Notes: generated from the letters alone by a model not told the origin. 64,000 nt of DNA from Rhodoferax sp. AJA081-3 (GCF_017798165.1 NZ_CP059068.1:2604001-2668000), one strand, 5' to 3'; shown: positions 18,422 through 27,199, numbered from the stretch's first letter. Made by a program: numbers and translations.

Positions 18422-19759
18422 TTAGCTCTGGCAGTCGGCTGGCGTGCGGGGTGTCAGCTTCTTGTCGGCCGCGTACTTGGCAGCCGTGCTCTTGACCAGG
18501 GGCTTAATGATTTGCTCATCACCCTGCAGCCAGTCGGACGAGAACTTCCAGCCCTTGCCGTCCCAGGTGTGGATACGGGCCCAGGAGGCGCCCATGTGGT
18601 CCACACACGAGGTGCTGATGGGGCGCATCACGCCGGCAAAGCCCAGTGCGTCCAGCTTGGGCTGGGTCAGGTTCAGGTTTTCCAGGCCCCAACGCACTTG
18701 TTCGCCGGTCATGACCTTGCCCTTGCCAAAACGCTCTTGCGCCGAGCGGATGCCTTCCACGCCCAGCATCGCGCTCATGGCACCGCGCATATAGAGCACC
18801 TGGCCCAACTCTTCCTTGGGACCGGTACCCTGGCCTTTGTCGTGCACCATGGCCAACACGTCTTTGACCAGCTTGGACTGCGGCTCGGCGCCGTGCTGCA
18901 TGGTCACCGCGTTGTAGCCCTTGGCGCCGTCGGCCACGTCTTTCACGTCCGGCTCAGCACCGGCCCACCACACGCCATACATCTTCTCGCGGGGGTAACC
19001 GGTAGCCTGGGCTTCCTTGATGGCGGTGGAGTTCATCACACCCCAGCCCCACAGCAAGGTGTAGTCGGGCTTGGCCTGGCGCACCTGCAACCAGGTGGCT
19101 TTTTGCTCCACACCGGGTGCCGTCACGGGCAACAACTGCAGACTGAAACCGAGTTGGGCAGAACGCTCCTGCAACAGGGCGATAGGCTCTTTGCCAAACG
19201 GGCTGTCGTGGTAAACCAGCGCCAGCTTTTTGCCCTTGAGTTTGTCCAGGCCACCTTCTTTTTTGCCAATGGCCTGCAGAATGGCGTCGGCTGCTACCCA
19301 GTAGGTGCCGGCAATCGGGAAGTTCCATTTGAAGACTGTGCCGTCCGCGCTTTCGCTGCGGCCATAACCCACGGTCACCACCGAGATCTTGTCGACGGGT
19401 GCTTTTTCGGTGATCGCAAAGGTGGCGCCGGTGGACAGGGGCTGCACCAGGGACGCACCGCCGTTTTTGCCTTTCAGGCGTTCATAACATTCCACGCTGC
19501 GGGCCGTGTCGTAGCCGGTTTCGCATTCTTCAAAACTGATCTTGACGCCATTGATACCGCCGCGGGCATTAACCAGCTTGAGGTAGTCCACATAACCATT
19601 GGCCCATGGCACCCCATTGGGTGCGTAGGGCCCGGTGCGGTACGACAGCACCGGAATAAATTGTTCCTTGCTGGCCTGCGCGAAGGCAGTGCCGGTTGTC
19701 AGCAATGCGCCGCCAAGGGCGACCAAGCTAGCCGCGAGTGCGAGTTTGCGAAGCTTCAT
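18422..19759 (-). CDS. ABC transporter substrate-binding protein, LivK-type
   Basis: 445 residues with a cleavable signal peptide ending near GTAFAQA and a periplasmic-binding-protein type 1 domain (VLSYRTGPYAPNGVPWANGY, NARGGINGVKISFEECETGY). It is longer than the leucine-binding proteins of enteric bacteria and belongs to the branch found next to acyl-CoA ligases in beta-proteobacteria, so its ligand may be an aromatic or other organic acid and not an amino acid. It lies between livM and livF. Confidence 0.9.
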   Translation of the reverse strand: MKLRKLALAASLVALGGALLTTGTAFAQASKEQFIPVLSYRTGPYAPNGVPWANGYVDYLKLVNARGGINGVKISFEECETGYDTARSVECYERLKGKNGGASLVQPLSTGATFAITEKAPVDKISVVTVGYGRSESADGTVFKWNFPIAGTYWVAADAILQAIGKKEGGLDKLKGKKLALVYHDSPFGKEPIALLQERSAQLGFSLQLLPVTAPGVEQKATWLQVRQAKPDYTLLWGWGVMNSTAIKEAQATGYPREKMYGVWWAGAEPDVKDVADGAKGYNAVTMQHGAEPQSKLVKDVLAMVHDKGQGTGPKEELGQVLYMRGAMSAMLGVEGIRSAQERFGKGKVMTGEQVRWGLENLNLTQPKLDALGFAGVMRPISTSCVDHMGASWARIHTWDGKGWKFSSDWLQGDEQIIKPLVKSTAAKYAADKKLTPRTPADCQS

Positions 19760-19827
19760 TTGTCTCTCTCCTAGTAATTAATGATGGAAGAAGCACGGGG
19801 GAACACGGTACGAAAAAACCAAAGTCA

Positions 19828-20904
19828 TCAGTGTGGGAAGGGCCACAGGCGCAACTTTTGTTTGCCGATGGACCACAACTTGGCCAGGCCATGCGGCTCG
19901 ACGATCAGGAACCACACAATCAGTCCGCCAAAAATCATCAGCTCGGCATGTGAGATGCCGGCCGTGGAAATCTGGATACCAAACAGTGCCGCCAGGGCTG
20001 GCAAAAACTGGTTCAGAAATATGGGCAGCAACACGATAAAACCCGCGCCAAAAAAGCTGCCCATGATGGAACCCATGCCACCAATGATGACCATGAACAA
20101 CAGCCGGAACGACTGGTCCACCGAGAACGCGGCCGGCTCCCAGGCACCCAGGTAGATAAAGGCCCACAGACCACCCGCCATGCCCACGATGAAGGAGCTG
20201 ACGGCAAACGCGCTGAGCTTGGCAAACATGGGGCGTATGCCGATGACCGCGGCCGCCACGTCCATGTCGCGTATGGCCATCCATTCACGGCCCACGGCAC
20301 CACGCACCAGGTTCTTGGCCATGAGTGCAATCACCGACAACAGCGTCAGGCAGAAGATGTATTTGGACAGCGGGCTGGCCAGCGAAAACCCAAAAACCTG
20401 CAGGTTGGACACCGACACCGAGCCCGAGGGTGAGTAGTTGGTAAACCACTGGATGCGCAAGAACATCCAGTCCGCAAAAAACTGCGCGGCCAGCGTGGCC
20501 ACCGCAAGGTACAGGCCCTTGACCCGCAAACTGGGCAACCCGAAGAGGATGCCGAACAGCATGGCGCACACGCCACCCAGCACCAGTGCCACGATCAGGG
20601 GCATGCCCTCAATGCGCACAAAGAAGTTGTAGGCCGCATAGGCACCCACCGCCATGAAGGCGCCCGAGCCCAGCGAGATCTGGCCACAGTAACCGACCAG
20701 AATATTCACGCCAATAGCAGCCAGCGAGAAGATCAGAAAGGGGATCAGGATGTTGGTAAACCAGTAGTCGCTGGCCACCGCGGGCAGCGCCACAAAGGCG
20801 ACTGCCAGCAGCGCGTACAAGGCGATGCGATCCTGTGCAATCGGGAAGATCTGCTGGTCTGCCCGGTAGTTGGTTTTGAATTGGCCGTTTTCTCTGTAAA
20901 ACAT
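19828..20904 (-). CDS. livM: ABC transporter permease LivM
   Basis: About 358 residues with eight or more hydrophobic segments. It carries the LivM signature region (GYCGQISLGSGAFMAVGAY, then LPSLRVKGLYLAVATLA) and the EAA-like cytoplasmic loop. ATG at 20904 gives the N-terminus MFYRENGQFKTNY; an alternative start 10 codons upstream is less likely. It pairs with LivH in the inner membrane. Confidence 0.92.
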   Translation of the reverse strand: MFYRENGQFKTNYRADQQIFPIAQDRIALYALLAVAFVALPAVASDYWFTNILIPFLIFSLAAIGVNILVGYCGQISLGSGAFMAVGAYAAYNFFVRIEGMPLIVALVLGGVCAMLFGILFGLPSLRVKGLYLAVATLAAQFFADWMFLRIQWFTNYSPSGSVSVSNLQVFGFSLASPLSKYIFCLTLLSVIALMAKNLVRGAVGREWMAIRDMDVAAAVIGIRPMFAKLSAFAVSSFIVGMAGGLWAFIYLGAWEPAAFSVDQSFRLLFMVIIGGMGSIMGSFFGAGFIVLLPIFLNQFLPALAALFGIQISTAGISHAELMIFGGLIVWFLIVEPHGLAKLWSIGKQKLRLWPFPH

Positions 20905-20970
20905 AAAACCTCTAATCAGTTGAGGACCGAGCAAATTTGCTGCGCAAATCTTGGTCCGTCCCGCAAGACA

Positions 20971-21900
20971 TCACACTCGGTCAATGATCTTTTCACCGAA
21001 CAGCCCTTGAGGACGTATCAGCAAGAATCCCAACGCCAACACATAGGCAAACCAGATTTCAATACCGCCGCCAACAAAAGGCCCCAGGTAAACCTCGGAC
21101 AACTTCTCTCCGACGCCAATAATCAGCCCGCCTACGATGGCGCCGGGCACCGATGTGAGTCCACCCAAAATCACAACCGGCAGTGCGCGCAAGGCAACGG
21201 TGGTCAGCGAGAACTGCACACCCAGCTTGCTGCCCCAGATCATGCCGGCCACCAAGGCCACCACACCGGCCACACACCACACAATGACCCAGATGCGGTT
21301 CAGCGGGATACCAATGGATTGGGCCGCCTGGTGGTCGTCGGCCACAGCGCGCAGTGCGCGGCCCGTAGCGGTCTTCTGGAAAAACACGCTCAGCAGTGCC
21401 ACCAGTACAGCGGCAATCAGCGCGGCGTAGAGGTCTTCCTTGTTGATCAGGATGCCGCCCTCAAAGGTGCTCTCAAAAATCATCACCGGGTCTTTGGGCA
21501 TGCCGATGTCGATCTTGTAAATGTTGCTGCCAAAAATCGTCTGGCCCAGACCTTCCAGGAAATAGGTGATGCCCAGCGTGGCCATCAGCAGCGTGGTGCC
21601 TTCCTGGTTGACCAGGTGGCGCAGCACCAGTCGCTCAATCAGCCAGGCCACAACAAACATCACGATACCCGCACCGATGAAGCCCAACACATTGGCTGCC
21701 ACCGGGTTGTCAATGCCCAGGTGTATCGGAATCCACTCCGCAAAACGCGCCATCGCCAGTGCCGCAAACAGCACCATCGCGCCCTGCGCAAAGTTGAACA
21801 CGCCGGATGCCTTGTAGATCAGCACAAAGCCCAAGGCCACCAGCGAATACAGCATGCCGGCCATCAGGCCGCCGAGTAAAGTTTCAAGGAAAAAAGCCAT
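20971..21900 (-). CDS. livH: ABC transporter permease LivH
   Basis: 309 residues with about eight membrane helices. The segments GLMAGMLYSLVALGFVLIYKASGVFNFAQG and the later ALRAVADDHQAAQSIGI loop are typical of LivH permeases, the second being the EAA loop that contacts the ATPases. It begins 11 bases after the livG stop codon and precedes livM, which is the usual order. Confidence 0.93.
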   Translation of the reverse strand: MAFFLETLLGGLMAGMLYSLVALGFVLIYKASGVFNFAQGAMVLFAALAMARFAEWIPIHLGIDNPVAANVLGFIGAGIVMFVVAWLIERLVLRHLVNQEGTTLLMATLGITYFLEGLGQTIFGSNIYKIDIGMPKDPVMIFESTFEGGILINKEDLYAALIAAVLVALLSVFFQKTATGRALRAVADDHQAAQSIGIPLNRIWVIVWCVAGVVALVAGMIWGSKLGVQFSLTTVALRALPVVILGGLTSVPGAIVGGLIIGVGEKLSEVYLGPFVGGGIEIWFAYVLALGFLLIRPQGLFGEKIIDRV

Positions 21901-21911
21901 ATCAGTATTCC

Positions 21912-22697
21912 TTAGTGCGAGGTGCCGAGATAGGCGCTGATCACATCCGGGTTGTTGCGCACTTCGTCCGGCGTGCCGTCACCGATCTTCTTACCGTAGT
22001 CCAACACCACCACGCGGTCGCTGATGTCCATGACCACACCCATGTCGTGTTCGATCAGGACCACGGTGGTGCCGAACTCGTCATTCACGTCCAGCACAAA
22101 GCGGCACATGTCCTGCTTTTCTTCTACGTTCATGCCGGCCATGGGTTCGTCCAGCAGCAGCACTTGGGGCTCCATGGCCAGCGCACGACCCAGGTCGACC
22201 CGCTTTTGCAGGCCGTAGGGAAGCTGGCCCACGGGTGTCTTGCGATAGGCCTGGATTTCCAGGAAGTCGATGATGCGTTCCACCGCCTCGCGGTGCATAA
22301 TTTCCTCCCGCTCGGCCGGGCCCCAGCGCAGGGCCTGCAGCAGGATATTGCTTTTGATCTTGAGGTTGCGGCCGGACATGATGTTGTCCAACACACTCAT
22401 GCCCTTGAACAACGCCAGGTTCTGGAAGGTGCGTGCCACGCCCATCACCGCCACCTGGTGGCTGTTCATGTGTTTGAAGGTCTGGCCGCGGAAGGCAATC
22501 GATCCCTGCTGCGGTGTGTAGACACCGTTGATGCAGTTCAGCATCGAGCTCTTGCCCGCACCATTGGGGCCAATGATGGCGCGGATCTCGTGTTCCTTGA
22601 CGTTGAACGAGATGTCGGTCAACGCCTTAACGCCGCCAAAACTCAGGCTGATGTTCTTGACGTCGAGGATGACGTCACCGATCTTTTTCGTACTCAT
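21912..22697 (-). CDS. livG: ABC transporter ATP-binding protein LivG
   Basis: 261 residues. ABC ATPase with Walker A GPNGAGKSSMLNCINGVY, signature LPYGLQKRVDLGRALA and Walker B VLLLDEPMAGMN, plus the C-terminal GTPDEVRNNPDVISAYLG tail typical of LivG. Its ATG overlaps the stop codon of the upstream acyl-CoA ligase (ATGA), so ligase and transporter are translationally coupled. This supports a joint function in import and CoA activation. Confidence 0.93.
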   Translation of the reverse strand: MSTKKIGDVILDVKNISLSFGGVKALTDISFNVKEHEIRAIIGPNGAGKSSMLNCINGVYTPQQGSIAFRGQTFKHMNSHQVAVMGVARTFQNLALFKGMSVLDNIMSGRNLKIKSNILLQALRWGPAEREEIMHREAVERIIDFLEIQAYRKTPVGQLPYGLQKRVDLGRALAMEPQVLLLDEPMAGMNVEEKQDMCRFVLDVNDEFGTTVVLIEHDMGVVMDISDRVVVLDYGKKIGDGTPDEVRNNPDVISAYLGTSH

Positions 22698-24640
22698 GCT
22701 GCCGCCTTCACGGGTGCAAAGGTCTTGGTGTCTTCAATCCGCAGCGTGGCACTGACCTTGCCGGTGCGACCGTCTTCGAACTTGACCTGGGTTTCAATAA
22801 ATTGCGATGTCTTGCCGCCGTACAAGGCATCAATCAACACGTCATACCGCTCGGCGATAAAACCGCGGCGGACTTTGTTGGTGCGGGTCAGCTCGCCGTC
22901 GTCAGCATCCAGCTCTTTGTGCAGCACCAGGAAACGGCTGACCTGGCTGCCGGCCAACAGGGCGTCCACGCTCAGGTCGGCATTGACCTTTTCCACACAT
23001 TCCTTGATCAGCTGATAGACCTCGGGCTTTTGCGCCAGGTCGGTGTAACCCGCATACGGCAGGTTGCGCCGCTCGGCCCAGTTGCCCACCGCATCGAAAT
23101 CGATGTTGATCATCACGCAGACCTGGTCGCGGCCGTCGCCATAGGCCACAACCTCCTTGATGTGTTGGAAGAACTTGAGCTTGTTCTCCACATACTTGGG
23201 CGCAAACATGGCGCCGTCGTTGGCACCACCTTTGATGCGGCCCACGTCTTTCACGCGGTCAATAATTTTTAGGTGGCCATTGGCGTCGATAAACCCGGCA
23301 TCGCTGGAGTGGTACCAGCCTTCCGCCGTCAACACCTCAGCCGTGGCTGCGGGGTTTTTGTAATACGCGCGGAACAGGCCGGGGGACTTGATCAAAATCT
23401 CGCCGTTGTCGGCCACCTTGATCTCCACACCATCGCAGGGCACACCCACCGTGTCGGCGCGGGCTTCGTGGTCGGGCTGCAGGCATACAAAGACGGCGGT
23501 CTCGGTGGAGCCATACAACTGCTTCAGGTTGATGCCGATGGAGCGGAAGAAACTGAACAGATCCGGACCAATCGCCTCCCCCGCCGTATAGGCCACCCGC
23601 ACACGGCTCAGGCCCAGTGTGTTGCGCAGCGGGCCGTAGACAAACACGCTGCCCAGCGCGTACAACAGCCGGTCAACAAATGAAACTGCTTTGCCGTCCA
23701 TCAGATTCGGGCCAACGCGTTTGGCGACCGACATGAAGTAATGGAACATGCCGCGCTTGATGGCACCGGCGTCTTCCATACGGATCATCACGCTGGTCAG
23801 CAGGCCTTCAAAAATGCGGGGCGGCGCGAAGTAATAGGTAGGGCCAATCTCTTTCAGATCGATGGTGACCGTGGCCGATGACTCTGGGCAGTTGACGACA
23901 TACCCGCAGGCCAGCCACTGGGCATAGGAAAAAATGTTCTGCCCGATCCAGGCCGGTGGCAGGTAGGCCAGCACCTCTTCATCACCCGTCAGCTTGTCAA
24001 AGTTTGCGCCCACACGCGCCCGGTCCAGCAGCGAGTTGTGGGTGTGCACCACACCCTTGGGGTTGCCCGTGGTGCCGGACGTGAAAAACATGGCGCCCAC
24101 ATCGTCGGGCTTGGCCTGGTCTACCTCGGCAGCAAAGAAGTTGGGGTGCAGCGTATTAAAAGCCTTGCCTGCGACCTGCAGCTCGTCCAGCGAGGCCAGG
24201 CACGGCTCTTCGTAGTTGCGCAGGCCACGGGGGTCGTCAAAATATATGCGCTCCAGCAGGGGGCAGCTTTCGCGTACCTCCATCAATTTGTCGACCTGTT
24301 CCTGGTCTTCGGCAAATGCGAAGCGCACTTCGGCATTGTTGATGGGGAACACACACTCGGCAGCGGCGGCATCCTGGTACAGCGGCACGGGGATGGCACC
24401 CAGGGACTGCACGGCCAGCATGGTGGCATACAGACGCGGCCGGTTGGCCCCGACCACCACCATGTGTTCGCCGCGGCGCAGACCAGCCTGGTGCAAACCG
24501 GCAGCCAGTTGCTGCACCATGGTCAACAGCTCCGACCAGGTCAGCGCCTGCCAGATGCCGTATTCCTTCTCACGCATGGCAGGCGCATTTGGGCGCTCAC
24601 TGGCGTGTTTTTGAAGTAGCCGCGGAAAAGTCGTTTGCAT
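22694..24640 (-). CDS. AMP-dependent long-chain acyl-CoA synthetase/ligase
   Basis: About 648 residues, within the range of FadD/FAA-type long-chain acyl-CoA synthetases. It has the adenylate-forming P-loop (MFFTSGTTGNPKGVVHTH), the YGSTETAVF motif A5 and the WYHSSDAGFIDANGHLKIIDR motif A7/A8. ATG at 24640 (MQTTFPRLLQKHASERP) is chosen because the upstream extension has no family match. It heads the minus-strand cluster and faces the Crp/Fnr-type regulator across a region with an inverted repeat. Confidence 0.9.
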   Translation of the reverse strand: MQTTFPRLLQKHASERPNAPAMREKEYGIWQALTWSELLTMVQQLAAGLHQAGLRRGEHMVVVGANRPRLYATMLAVQSLGAIPVPLYQDAAAAECVFPINNAEVRFAFAEDQEQVDKLMEVRESCPLLERIYFDDPRGLRNYEEPCLASLDELQVAGKAFNTLHPNFFAAEVDQAKPDDVGAMFFTSGTTGNPKGVVHTHNSLLDRARVGANFDKLTGDEEVLAYLPPAWIGQNIFSYAQWLACGYVVNCPESSATVTIDLKEIGPTYYFAPPRIFEGLLTSVMIRMEDAGAIKRGMFHYFMSVAKRVGPNLMDGKAVSFVDRLLYALGSVFVYGPLRNTLGLSRVRVAYTAGEAIGPDLFSFFRSIGINLKQLYGSTETAVFVCLQPDHEARADTVGVPCDGVEIKVADNGEILIKSPGLFRAYYKNPAATAEVLTAEGWYHSSDAGFIDANGHLKIIDRVKDVGRIKGGANDGAMFAPKYVENKLKFFQHIKEVVAYGDGRDQVCVMINIDFDAVGNWAERRNLPYAGYTDLAQKPEVYQLIKECVEKVNADLSVDALLAGSQVSRFLVLHKELDADDGELTRTNKVRRGFIAERYDVLIDALYGGKTSQFIETQVKFEDGRTGKVSATLRIEDTKTFAPVKAAA

Positions 24641-24739
24641 GCCAAATCCTTGTCTGTCTGTCACCTCTGTCCAGCCCCGATGTTTTGCAACAACAGGTCT
24701 GTGTATGGGCCGAATATTAGTCCCGCATTTGACGCCAAG

Positions 24740-24757
24740 TTGTCGTTTGGACGACAA
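24740..24757. promoter_or_regulatory. Inverted repeat operator candidate between the acyl-CoA ligase and Crp/Fnr-type genes
   Basis: Perfect 7-base inverted repeat TTGTCGT-ttgg-ACGACAA in the 176-base divergent intergenic region, about 60 bases before the regulator ATG and 100 before the ligase ATG. Its size and symmetry suit a dimeric helix-turn-helix regulator such as the adjacent Crp/Fnr-family protein. It does not match the classic CRP or FNR half-site. Binding is an inference. Confidence 0.55.
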
Positions 24758-24816
24758 TTCAGGTGTTTCTGGGTAGGTGTTTTCCCTTCACTTATCGCCA
24801 ACTTACAAAAGCCCGC

Positions 24817-25530
24817 ATGTCCGCCGACCCATCCCTTTTCCAACGCCGCCGCGCCCTCACCGCCGCCGAGTTGGACGCCATTCCGTGGATCCATTTGTTG
24901 TCTGCGCAAGAGCGGCAGCGCGCCACCGAAGACCTGAAGATTGCCGATGCCGACCCCGGCGAATACATCTGCCGCATCGGCCGCCCGGTGACCTACTGGT
25001 TTGGTGTGGTGGACGGTTTGCTGAAGATGAGCAGCGACAACGCCGAGGGCCAGACAATGACCTTCACCGGTGTGCCACCCGGCGGCTGGTTTGGCGAGGG
25101 CACGGCCATGAAACGCGAGACCTACCGCTACAACATCCAGCCCCTGCGCAAGAGCCGCGTGGCCGGCCTGCATGTGGACACCTTCCACTGGCTGCTGGAC
25201 CACTCCATCGGCTTCAACCGCTTTGTGATGAACCAGCTGAACGAACGCCTGGGCCAGTTCATTGCCGCGCGCGAGATCGACCGCATGACCAACCCCGACA
25301 TTCGTGTGGCGCGCAGCCTGGCGTCGCTGTTCAACCCCGTGCTGTACCCCGGCGTGGGTGAGGTGCTGCGCATCACGCAGCAGGAGCTGGCGTATCTGGT
25401 GGGCCTGTCGCGCCAGCGGGTGAACGAGGCATTAACCGCGCTGGCGGCGCAGGGGGCGATCAAGGTGGAATACGGGGGGCTACGGGTGATGGACTTGCAG
25501 GCCTTGCGCAGCCAGATGACTTTTAGGTGA
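24817..25530 (+). CDS. Crp/Fnr family transcriptional regulator
   Basis: About 237 residues. A cyclic-nucleotide-binding-like beta-roll occupies roughly residues 30-145 and a Crp-type helix-turn-helix the C-terminus (LRITQQELAYLVGLSRQRVNEALTALA, recognition helix SRQRVNEAL). It has no FNR-type cysteine cluster, so it does not look like an oxygen-sensing Fe-S protein. It is divergent from the acyl-CoA ligase/Liv cluster and probably controls it. A broken copy of its C-terminal region lies 1.1 kb downstream at 26455-26628. Confidence 0.9.
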   Translation: MSADPSLFQRRRALTAAELDAIPWIHLLSAQERQRATEDLKIADADPGEYICRIGRPVTYWFGVVDGLLKMSSDNAEGQTMTFTGVPPGGWFGEGTAMKRETYRYNIQPLRKSRVAGLHVDTFHWLLDHSIGFNRFVMNQLNERLGQFIAAREIDRMTNPDIRVARSLASLFNPVLYPGVGEVLRITQQELAYLVGLSRQRVNEALTALAAQGAIKVEYGGLRVMDLQALRSQMTFR

Positions 25531-25532
25531 AT

Positions 25533-25571
25533 CGGGCTGCAGCCCCCGTGGAATATGAGGGTTGCGCTATC
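25533..25571 (+). repeat. Interspersed intergenic repeat, copy 4
   Basis: Plus-orientation copy starting 3 bases after the regulator stop: gggctgcagcccccgtggaa, then tatgagggttgcgctatc. It appears again after the partial regulator duplicate as copy 5. Confidence 0.7.
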
Positions 25572-25663
25572 TTTTTTCATTCAACTGGCGCGCGCTGTGG
25601 CGGCCAGGCTTACCTACAGCGAGTAGCTGGCGTACAACTCGACGTGGTGGTAGGCCAGGGCTC

Positions 25664-25718
25664 GTCCAACAACGGGGTTAGATCGTGGCTTCGCACGATC
25701 TAACCTGACTCGTTAGGT
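25664..25718 (-). other. attC-like hairpin downstream of the DUF2846 gene
   Basis: A perfect 12-base inverted repeat (GGTTAGATCGTG, six-base loop, CACGATCTAACC at 25676-25705) is flanked by sequences that, read on the minus strand, fit the integron core consensus: ACCTAAC (RYYYAAC) on one side and GTTGGAC (GTTRRRY) on the other, 55 bases in all. It starts 23 bases after the stop codon of the minus-strand lipoprotein gene, as in a gene cassette. No T run follows, so it is not an ordinary terminator. No integrase is in the window, and the two core boxes pair imperfectly. The attC reading is speculative; a simple stem-loop is the alternative. Confidence 0.4.
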
Positions 25719-25741
25719 CTGGCTGATAAACAGCGTGACAG

Positions 25742-26203
25742 TTACTTCTTGCTGCAGTTCCCGCTTTTCGCAAGTTCAAGACCCGCAATCTCTTTCTTGC
25801 CATCTTCTTCACTGACGAGCTCGACGCCTGCGCCACCCACCAGCAGACCCATCTTCATAAACTGACGAACAAAATAGTTAACGCCCGACTTGACCTTGAT
25901 CACCAGATCATTCGGCGAAAATTCAGACTCGGTCGAAACCTTGTGCTCAACGTCTCCTTTGACTTCCTTGACGAAGAAAACATTCGGCGCAGATTCACCA
26001 ATGCACTCACCGTTGATCCAAATGTCCTTCTTCAAGGCGCCACCAAAACTTCCAGAGCGAAACACATAGATTTGGGCGTTGCCTTCACTCGGAGGTCCAA
26101 AGCGCTTTGCGGCACTAGAGGCATCCTTGGATTCCATTGAAACGGAAGCGCAGCCTGTCATGACAACAGTGGCGAGCAAGACGAGAGGGACGCGAAAGTT
26201 CAA
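25742..26203 (-). CDS. DUF2846 domain lipoprotein
   Basis: 153 residues. A lipoprotein signal with lipobox VVMTGCAS places the mature protein in a membrane facing the periplasm. The body fits DUF2846: AQIYVFRSGSFGGALKKDIWINGECIGE, then the VNYFVRQFMKMG segment. The function of the family is unknown. The start is TTG at 26203 with GGAG seven bases upstream. The gene is isolated, on the opposite strand to its neighbours, and sits between the Crp/Fnr-type gene and its partial duplicate. Confidence 0.82.
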   Translation of the reverse strand: MNFRVPLVLLATVVMTGCASVSMESKDASSAAKRFGPPSEGNAQIYVFRSGSFGGALKKDIWINGECIGESAPNVFFVKEVKGDVEHKVSTESEFSPNDLVIKVKSGVNYFVRQFMKMGLLVGGAGVELVSEEDGKKEIAGLELAKSGNCSKK

Positions 26204-26454
26204 ACTATTTCTCCAGGTAAATTCGATGGTGTTACAGCTCAGCCGACATTGGCAAAGCCCACGATGCTATCACTCCACCAGTGGCTGGCCTCGAAGCTGA
26301 CGACTCCGGATTAGTGAAGTACACGCATACAGGTTTTCACCCTTGGCAGGCTGCCGTCAAAAATGATGGCCCCGCTGTAAGCAGTGAACAACCAATGGGT
26401 ATGCTGCGAGAATTGCGGTCGTGCTGGATCGCCAGCATGGTGATGTCGCATCCT

Positions 26455-26628
26455 TGCCCCGGCGTGGGTGAGGCGCTACGTGTCACTCAACAGAAGCTAG
26501 CCTACATGGTGAGCCTGTCGCGCCAGCGGGTGAATGCGCCGCTGGCAGCGCAGGGGGCGATCAAGGTGGAATATTTGGGACTGCGGGTGACGGATTTGCA
26601 GGCGCTGCGCCAGTCAAGTAGCTTTTAA
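26455..26628 (+). pseudogene. Fragment of a Crp/Fnr regulator gene (C-terminal HTH part), duplicate of 25345-25530
   Basis: The reading frame ending at 26628 encodes PGVGEALRVTQQKLAYMVSL followed by SRQRVN, then AAQGAIKVEYLGLRVTDLQAL, which matches the last 60 residues of the intact regulator at 24817-25530. There is an in-frame 9-base deletion in the recognition helix (NEALTALAAQ reduced to NAPLAAQ). Nothing upstream of 26455 resembles the ligand-binding domain, so the fragment cannot make a working regulator. The same intergenic repeat follows both the intact gene and this fragment. Confidence 0.85.
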
Positions 26629-26635
26629 GTAGATA

Positions 26636-26675
26636 GGGCTGTAGCCCCCGTTAAATATGAAGATAACGCTGCTAT
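26636..26675 (+). repeat. Interspersed intergenic repeat, copy 5, within the duplicated block
   Basis: gggctgtagcccccgttaaa followed by tatgaagataacgctgctat. It lies 7 bases after the regulator fragment, as copy 4 follows the intact regulator. The ATG of the next gene falls inside this copy. Confidence 0.7.
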
Positions 26676-27199
26676 TTTTAAATCAACTTCTGGTATCTGG
26701 CCTTCTTTTTCTAGCCACGCCTGCTTCGGCGGCACGGTGTAGCAACGAAATCGCACGTGGCATCGACGATTCAGAGACGGATTACTACGATGCCAAGCGG
26801 GCCGCGTGCTTGGTCAAAGAATCCAAGGCGCTGAAAGCCAGTGTTTTTGGAGTGACGTCGCACAGGCCTGATCGCGCTTGGAAGCTAACCCATGCACTGC
26901 TCTGCGGTAAGGGGGCAGATGCTGAAGCAACCATCCGCCCTCGTATCTTGAATCCAATCAAGCACTTGGTCGTCGGCTACGACCAAGAAAAGGACACTGT
27001 GACGCGTGAATACCGAACCGCCCGCGACTTGATGACAAGAGGTTGCGCGTTTACCCCAGACGCGGAAGCCCTGTCTGGTTCGGTCCTCAAAATTAGCTAC
27101 ATTCCATACAGCCCCCATGCTTATTGCGGCGCCGCCTTCATTCTGGAGTTCAGAAAAGGCGACTGGCTGATCACAGAAACCCAAGGCGCCTGCGACTGA
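26657..27199 (+). CDS. Secreted protein of unknown function
   Basis: 180 residues. A signal peptide (hydrophobic stretch LLFLNQLLVSGLLFLATPASA, cleavage near ASA-AR) is followed by a domain with five cysteines, possibly disulfide-bonded, and no motif that I recognise. The ATG lies inside copy 5 of the intergenic repeat, which therefore supplies the first few codons; no Shine-Dalgarno sequence precedes it. It reads toward pyrF. The coding nature is supported by the signal peptide and length, but the family is unknown. Confidence 0.65.
   Translation: MKITLLFLNQLLVSGLLFLATPASAARCSNEIARGIDDSETDYYDAKRAACLVKESKALKASVFGVTSHRPDRAWKLTHALLCGKGADAEATIRPRILNPIKHLVVGYDQEKDTVTREYRTARDLMTRGCAFTPDAEALSGSVLKISYIPYSPHAYCGAAFILEFRKGDWLITETQGACD

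Noticed and set aside
26281..26628. A 115-residue reading frame as a separate regulator
   Set aside because: Only the last 60 residues match the Crp/Fnr protein and there is a deletion in the recognition helix. It is treated as a gene fragment.
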